DNA from: Omnitrophica WOR_2 bacterium RIFCSPLOWO2_12_FULL_51_8
GTDB taxonomy: Bacteria > Omnitrophota > Gorgyraeia > Gygaellales > Profunditerraquicolaceae
Length of the DNA: 23,126 bases
Direction of reading: 5' to 3'
Assembly (NCBI GenBank): GCA_001805895.1
Contig: MHHD01000021.1
Span: 1 to 23,126 of the forward strand
Shown here: piece after piece, positions 20,346-23,126 of the stretch
Position numbering within the stretch: the first letter of the stretch is position 1
Layout of the letters: each line of letters opens with the position of its first letter
Notes under the pieces: model-generated
Told to the model about the DNA's origin: nothing
Seen by the model: only the letters and a program-made list of their open reading frames with translations
The model's database searches: none
Made by a program: the position numbers and the translations under genes

Positions 20346-21896
20346 ATGAGAAAGTGTGCGGTAGCGGTTTTGGCTGGATTTTGGTTTTTAGCGGTAAAGG
20401 TATCTGCCGGGGAGCTCGCCTGGGAAGAGATTGGCAGGGGCAATCTGAATTTGAGAACAATCCTCGTGGACCCGGCTGACCCGCGCCTGCTTTATTTCGG
20501 TTCAAACAATGGTGTTTTTCAGAGCACAGACGCGGGGGCAAGCTGGCGGAATATCTTATCAGTCAGGGGAGAAGACAGGGGGGTAAATTTTTTGCTTTTT
20601 CACCCGCAGGATAGAAACGTCATCTATGCCGCTACCGGCAACGGGCTTTATTACAGCGCCAACCGGGGCAGGAATTGGAGCCGAATTTTTAAAGGCAGGA
20701 ATTTTCAGGATCAGCAATGCGCCTGCGCGGCCATTTTCAGAGAGACGATTTATCTGGGCACGCAAGGCGGCTTGTTTATCAGCCGGGACCGCGGCGTCAG
20801 CTGGCAGAAAGCGCAGGGAAAAATTACCGCTGAGAGGGTCCGGGCAATTGCCGGCAGCCAGTCGGAGCCGGATTGCGTTTATGCTGCCGCAGCCTCCGGG
20901 ATCTTCCGTAGTCAGGATGCAGGCCAAAGCTGGGAGAGGATTTTCGTGGCCCGGGCAACAGAGGATAATAGCGAGGCCGGGGAGATTAACGAAGATTTTG
21001 ACGCCCGGATGCAGGTTTCCGATATCCGGTATATCGCGCTTGCCCCGGATAATTTAAACCGCCTTTACCTGGCTACTGCCAGAGGAGTGTATTTCAGCCG
21101 GGACCGGGGGCTCAACTGGAATATGCTTACTGAATTCGGCCTGTTGAGTCGGGACGTCAGGTTCCTGCTGGCGGCGGGAAATTCAAGGCTTTACGCCCTG
21201 ACTCAGTCCGGTGTGTTCGCCTATACAAATGAGCGCTGGCAGGAATTATCTTTTACCCTGCCTGCCGGCGAAGTAAAATCTTTGAGTTTGGATAACAAGG
21301 GTTATCTTTACGCCGCCTGCCAGAATGGTTTATACCGCGCTAACCCCGCCTCTATAGATAGCGCACAATACGAAAATATCCTCGCCCTCTATGCAAAAGA
21401 CGAGCCGAAAATCAACGAGGTGCAGAAGGCCGCCATAAAATATGCCGAGGTCCAGCCCGAGAAAATCAAGCTTTGGCGCAGGCAGGCGGCGGCCAGGGCG
21501 TTCCTGCCTAAAGTTACCGCCGGAGTCAACCGGGATACCGCAGACCTCTGGCATTGGGAATCCGGCTCCAGCAGCAAATCAGGCGACGATATCCTAGTCC
21601 GGGGCAAGGACAATGTGTCCTGGGATGTAAGCTTAGGGTGGGATTTAGGGGATCTGGTTTGGAATGACGCGCAGACCTCGATTGATGTGCGCTCGCGGCT
21701 TGCGGTGCAGCTGCGCAACGACATCTTGGATGAGGTGAATAAGTATTATTTCGAGCGCATCCGGATAAAGATCGAGCTGGATAACCTGTCTCTCGAAGAG
21801 AGAAAGAAACGTTTTGAAAAAGAACTGCGCCTGCAGGAGCTCACCGCCTCGCTCGATGCCCTGACCGGCGGCTATTTATCCCGCCAGCTTAAGTAA
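20346..21896 (+). CDS. Secreted Asp-box (BNR/YCF48-like) beta-propeller with unknown C-terminal domain
   Basis: 516 residues with a signal peptide (about 1-21, cleavage after VSA). Residues 30-335 form seven similar units of about 42 residues, each with a ...LYxxTxxGxF... strand; five keep the Asp-box S-x-D/N-x-G-x-x-W (STDAGASW, SANRGRNW, SRDRGVSW, SQDAGQSW, SRDRGLNW). This predicts a seven-bladed propeller of the sortilin/YCF48 type. Residues 340-516 are different: RQAAARAFLPKVTAGVNRD, then alternating strands (WDVSLGWDLGDLVW), then a long charged helix (IRIKIELDNLSLEERKKRFEKEL). This part recalls a TolC-like beta/helical hairpin, but I cannot assign it. A strong ggaggtggc ribosome-binding site precedes the start. 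Probably periplasmic or in the outer membrane. Confidence 0.8.
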   Translation: MRKCAVAVLAGFWFLAVKVSAGELAWEEIGRGNLNLRTILVDPADPRLLYFGSNNGVFQSTDAGASWRNILSVRGEDRGVNFLLFHPQDRNVIYAATGNGLYYSANRGRNWSRIFKGRNFQDQQCACAAIFRETIYLGTQGGLFISRDRGVSWQKAQGKITAERVRAIAGSQSEPDCVYAAAASGIFRSQDAGQSWERIFVARATEDNSEAGEINEDFDARMQVSDIRYIALAPDNLNRLYLATARGVYFSRDRGLNWNMLTEFGLLSRDVRFLLAAGNSRLYALTQSGVFAYTNERWQELSFTLPAGEVKSLSLDNKGYLYAACQNGLYRANPASIDSAQYENILALYAKDEPKINEVQKAAIKYAEVQPEKIKLWRRQAAARAFLPKVTAGVNRDTADLWHWESGSSSKSGDDILVRGKDNVSWDVSLGWDLGDLVWNDAQTSIDVRSRLAVQLRNDILDEVNKYYFERIRIKIELDNLSLEERKKRFEKELRLQELTASLDALTGGYLSRQLK

Positions 21897-21928
21897 GGGA
21901 AGGGAGCGGTTTTTTTGTAAACAATAAC

Positions 21929-21957
21929 TTGAATGTCACGAGTTAAGGTAGTAAAAT
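21929..21957 (+). promoter_or_regulatory. Possible promoter of the glycine-rich surface protein
   Basis: TTGAAT (21929-21934), 17-nt spacer, TAAAAT (21952-21957), 57 nt upstream of the ATG at 22014. Good spacing, moderate hexamers. Confidence 0.45.
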
Positions 21958-22013
21958 AAAATTCATTTTGGTGAACAATGCATACAAGCATATTTTATCT
22001 ACGGGAGGCAGCA

Positions 22014-23126
22014 ATGAATGGATTGTCTAAAAAATTGTATTCATGTTTTTTAATTTTAGGCGGCGTTTTCTTTATGGTGCCGGCATTCGCTTCGGATATC
22101 ACCATTAGTTCAAACACTACATGGCCGGATGGGAACTACACTTATGACAATGTTATGGTGACGAATAACGCGGTTTTAACCTTTGACGGAGCAGTCACTC
22201 TCAATGCTCAGAGACTTACAATTGATTCTGGTTCATCTATATCAGCCGACGGTAAAGGTTACGGCCCCTGCTGTGGTCCAGGCGCACCGGAACCTTGGAG
22301 CGGTGAGCCTTGCTGGGCGGCAGGCGCAGGACATGGAGGAAAAGGCGGGGCGGGCAGAGGAGGGATTCCTGGAGGCATTACCTATGGTTCAGCAGTTGCG
22401 CCGGAAGAAATGGGGAGCGGTTCTAAAGGACGAAACTCAGGAACTTATGGCGGCGGGGCAATAAAATTAGTAATTGGAGAAACTTTGACAATAAATGGTG
22501 TTATTAGAGCCAATGGAGAGAATAGTGTAGATTACTATGCTGGGGGCGCAAGCGCCGGAAGCATTTATATAACTGCTAAGAGGTTTGAAGGCACAGGTTC
22601 AATCAGCGTAAATGGAGGAGCGGGTAATAGTCATACAGCCGGCGGTGGAGGCGGAGGAAGAATAGCTGTTTATTATCAAAGCTCCAACTTTAGCGGGATG
22701 ATAGAAGCACAAGGGGGAATAGGTTTTGAGAATGGAGAGAATGGGACGGTGGTACAGGGCGAAGATACCCCGGAAGTATTTGATGGAGATGTCATAATAG
22801 ATACGGATACAACCTGGGCCGCGGGTACCTATACTTACGAAAACGTCCATATAACAAACGGCGCAACTTTAAGTTTTAACCGTTCTCCTGTCATTCTTAA
22901 TGTGGGAAATCTTACCGTTGATACCGGGGCTTCTATTTCTGTAGATGAGGCAGGCTATGGAGCTGGTCAAGGGCCGGGCACCGGCACTTACAATAACCGG
23001 CACGGCGGCGGAGGCGGTTATGGCGGCAGAGGCGGTAACGGCGGATGGACAGGGGCGGGTATTGCCTTAGGCGGCCCTGCTTATGGTTCGGCTGCTGCGC
23101 CGATTGACTTAGGCAGCGGCGGAGGA
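22014..23126 (+). CDS. Large secreted glycine-rich repeat surface protein (5' part, runs off the window)
   Basis: The frame from ATG 22014 (ribosome-binding site gggaggcagc) is open for exactly 371 codons to the window edge. A signal peptide covers about 1-27 (hydrophobic FLILGGVFFMVPAFA, cleavage after AFA). Two repeat units follow, with a period of 231 residues: unit 1 from Asp28 (DITISSNTTWPDGNYTYDN) and unit 2 from Asp259 (DVIIDTDTTWAAGTYTYEN). Each unit starts with a short beta-helix-like stretch ending in LTxDxGxSIS, then a very glycine-rich segment with YGSAxAPxxxGSG. Such patterns suggest a beta-solenoid with glycine loops exposed at the surface, an adhesin or matrix protein. Several thousand residues would not be surprising for such a family, but the end is not seen. 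The DNA from 22440 to 22720 looks richer in A and T than the upstream genes. The C-terminal sorting signal is outside the window. Confidence 0.82.
   Translation, partial: MNGLSKKLYSCFLILGGVFFMVPAFASDITISSNTTWPDGNYTYDNVMVTNNAVLTFDGAVTLNAQRLTIDSGSSISADGKGYGPCCGPGAPEPWSGEPCWAAGAGHGGKGGAGRGGIPGGITYGSAVAPEEMGSGSKGRNSGTYGGGAIKLVIGETLTINGVIRANGENSVDYYAGGASAGSIYITAKRFEGTGSISVNGGAGNSHTAGGGGGGRIAVYYQSSNFSGMIEAQGGIGFENGENGTVVQGEDTPEVFDGDVIIDTDTTWAAGTYTYENVHITNGATLSFNRSPVILNVGNLTVDTGASISVDEAGYGAGQGPGTGTYNNRHGGGGGYGGRGGNGGWTGAGIALGGPAYGSAAAPIDLGSGGG

Noticed and set aside
21897..21917. Intrinsic terminator after the propeller gene
   Set aside because: There is a T7 run, but only a 4-bp CCGC/GCGG pair with a large loop can form before it; too weak to list.
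22183..22464. Open frame of 93 codons within the glycine-rich gene
   Set aside because: Out of frame with the long open frame from 22014, which has a signal peptide and repeat structure and explains the same DNA.

Overview
The window looks like a chromosomal segment of an uncultivated Gram-negative bacterium, most likely from the PVC side of the tree (Candidatus Omnitrophota or a relative). Grounds: two paralogs of the exosortase-associated TIGR04073 family, a DUF6268-type outer-membrane barrel, signal peptides, a membrane pyrophosphatase with sodium-type signatures, a very glycine-rich repeat surface protein, and intergenic spaces filled with assorted long palindromes. This placement is inference from gene content; there is no rRNA or tRNA gene in the window.

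Region 1 (1-5736, + strand): the 3' part of a radical SAM protein fused to a DUF2062 membrane domain, a GNAT acetyltransferase, a small unknown protein, an outer-membrane barrel, then a ketosynthase-like protein that has lost all three catalytic residues (chain-length-factor-like), an acyl carrier protein and an intact ketosynthase. This is the core of a type II PKS/FAS-like assembly line.

Region 2 (5737-11358): a palindrome; a FemAB/BioF2-like acyltransferase on the minus strand with an apparently leaderless promoter; an alpha/beta hydrolase lying between two copies of a ~90-bp palindromic repeat; then a tight operon of a CrtI-like FAD oxidoreductase, a membrane HD-GYP protein and a DUF3108-like exported protein, closed by a strong terminator.

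Region 3 (11383-13847): a TIGR04073 protein on the minus strand, behind a ~240-nt structured leader containing an intrinsic terminator (riboswitch or attenuator candidate). It is divergent from a FabF-type ketosynthase and a YbgC-type thioesterase on the plus strand. Together with region 1 this gives three KS-fold proteins, one ACP, one thioesterase and one CrtI-like enzyme within 11 kb, suggesting an unusual acyl or polyene lipid pathway. No KR, DH, ER or AT gene is visible in the window.

Region 4 (14001-16103): a membrane-bound pyrophosphatase whose motifs fit a K+-dependent, Na+-pumping type, followed by REP-like gtgtcccc palindromes.

Region 5 (16220-19769): a three-gene operon of ECF-like sigma factor, soluble zinc-finger anti-sigma-like protein and a membrane-anchored CHAT (caspase-like) protease with periplasmic TPRs. 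It reads as a candidate transmembrane proteolytic signalling system.

Region 6 (19787-23126): a second TIGR04073 protein, a secreted seven-bladed Asp-box propeller with an unexplained C-terminal domain, and the 5' end of a large secreted glycine-rich repeat protein that runs off the window.
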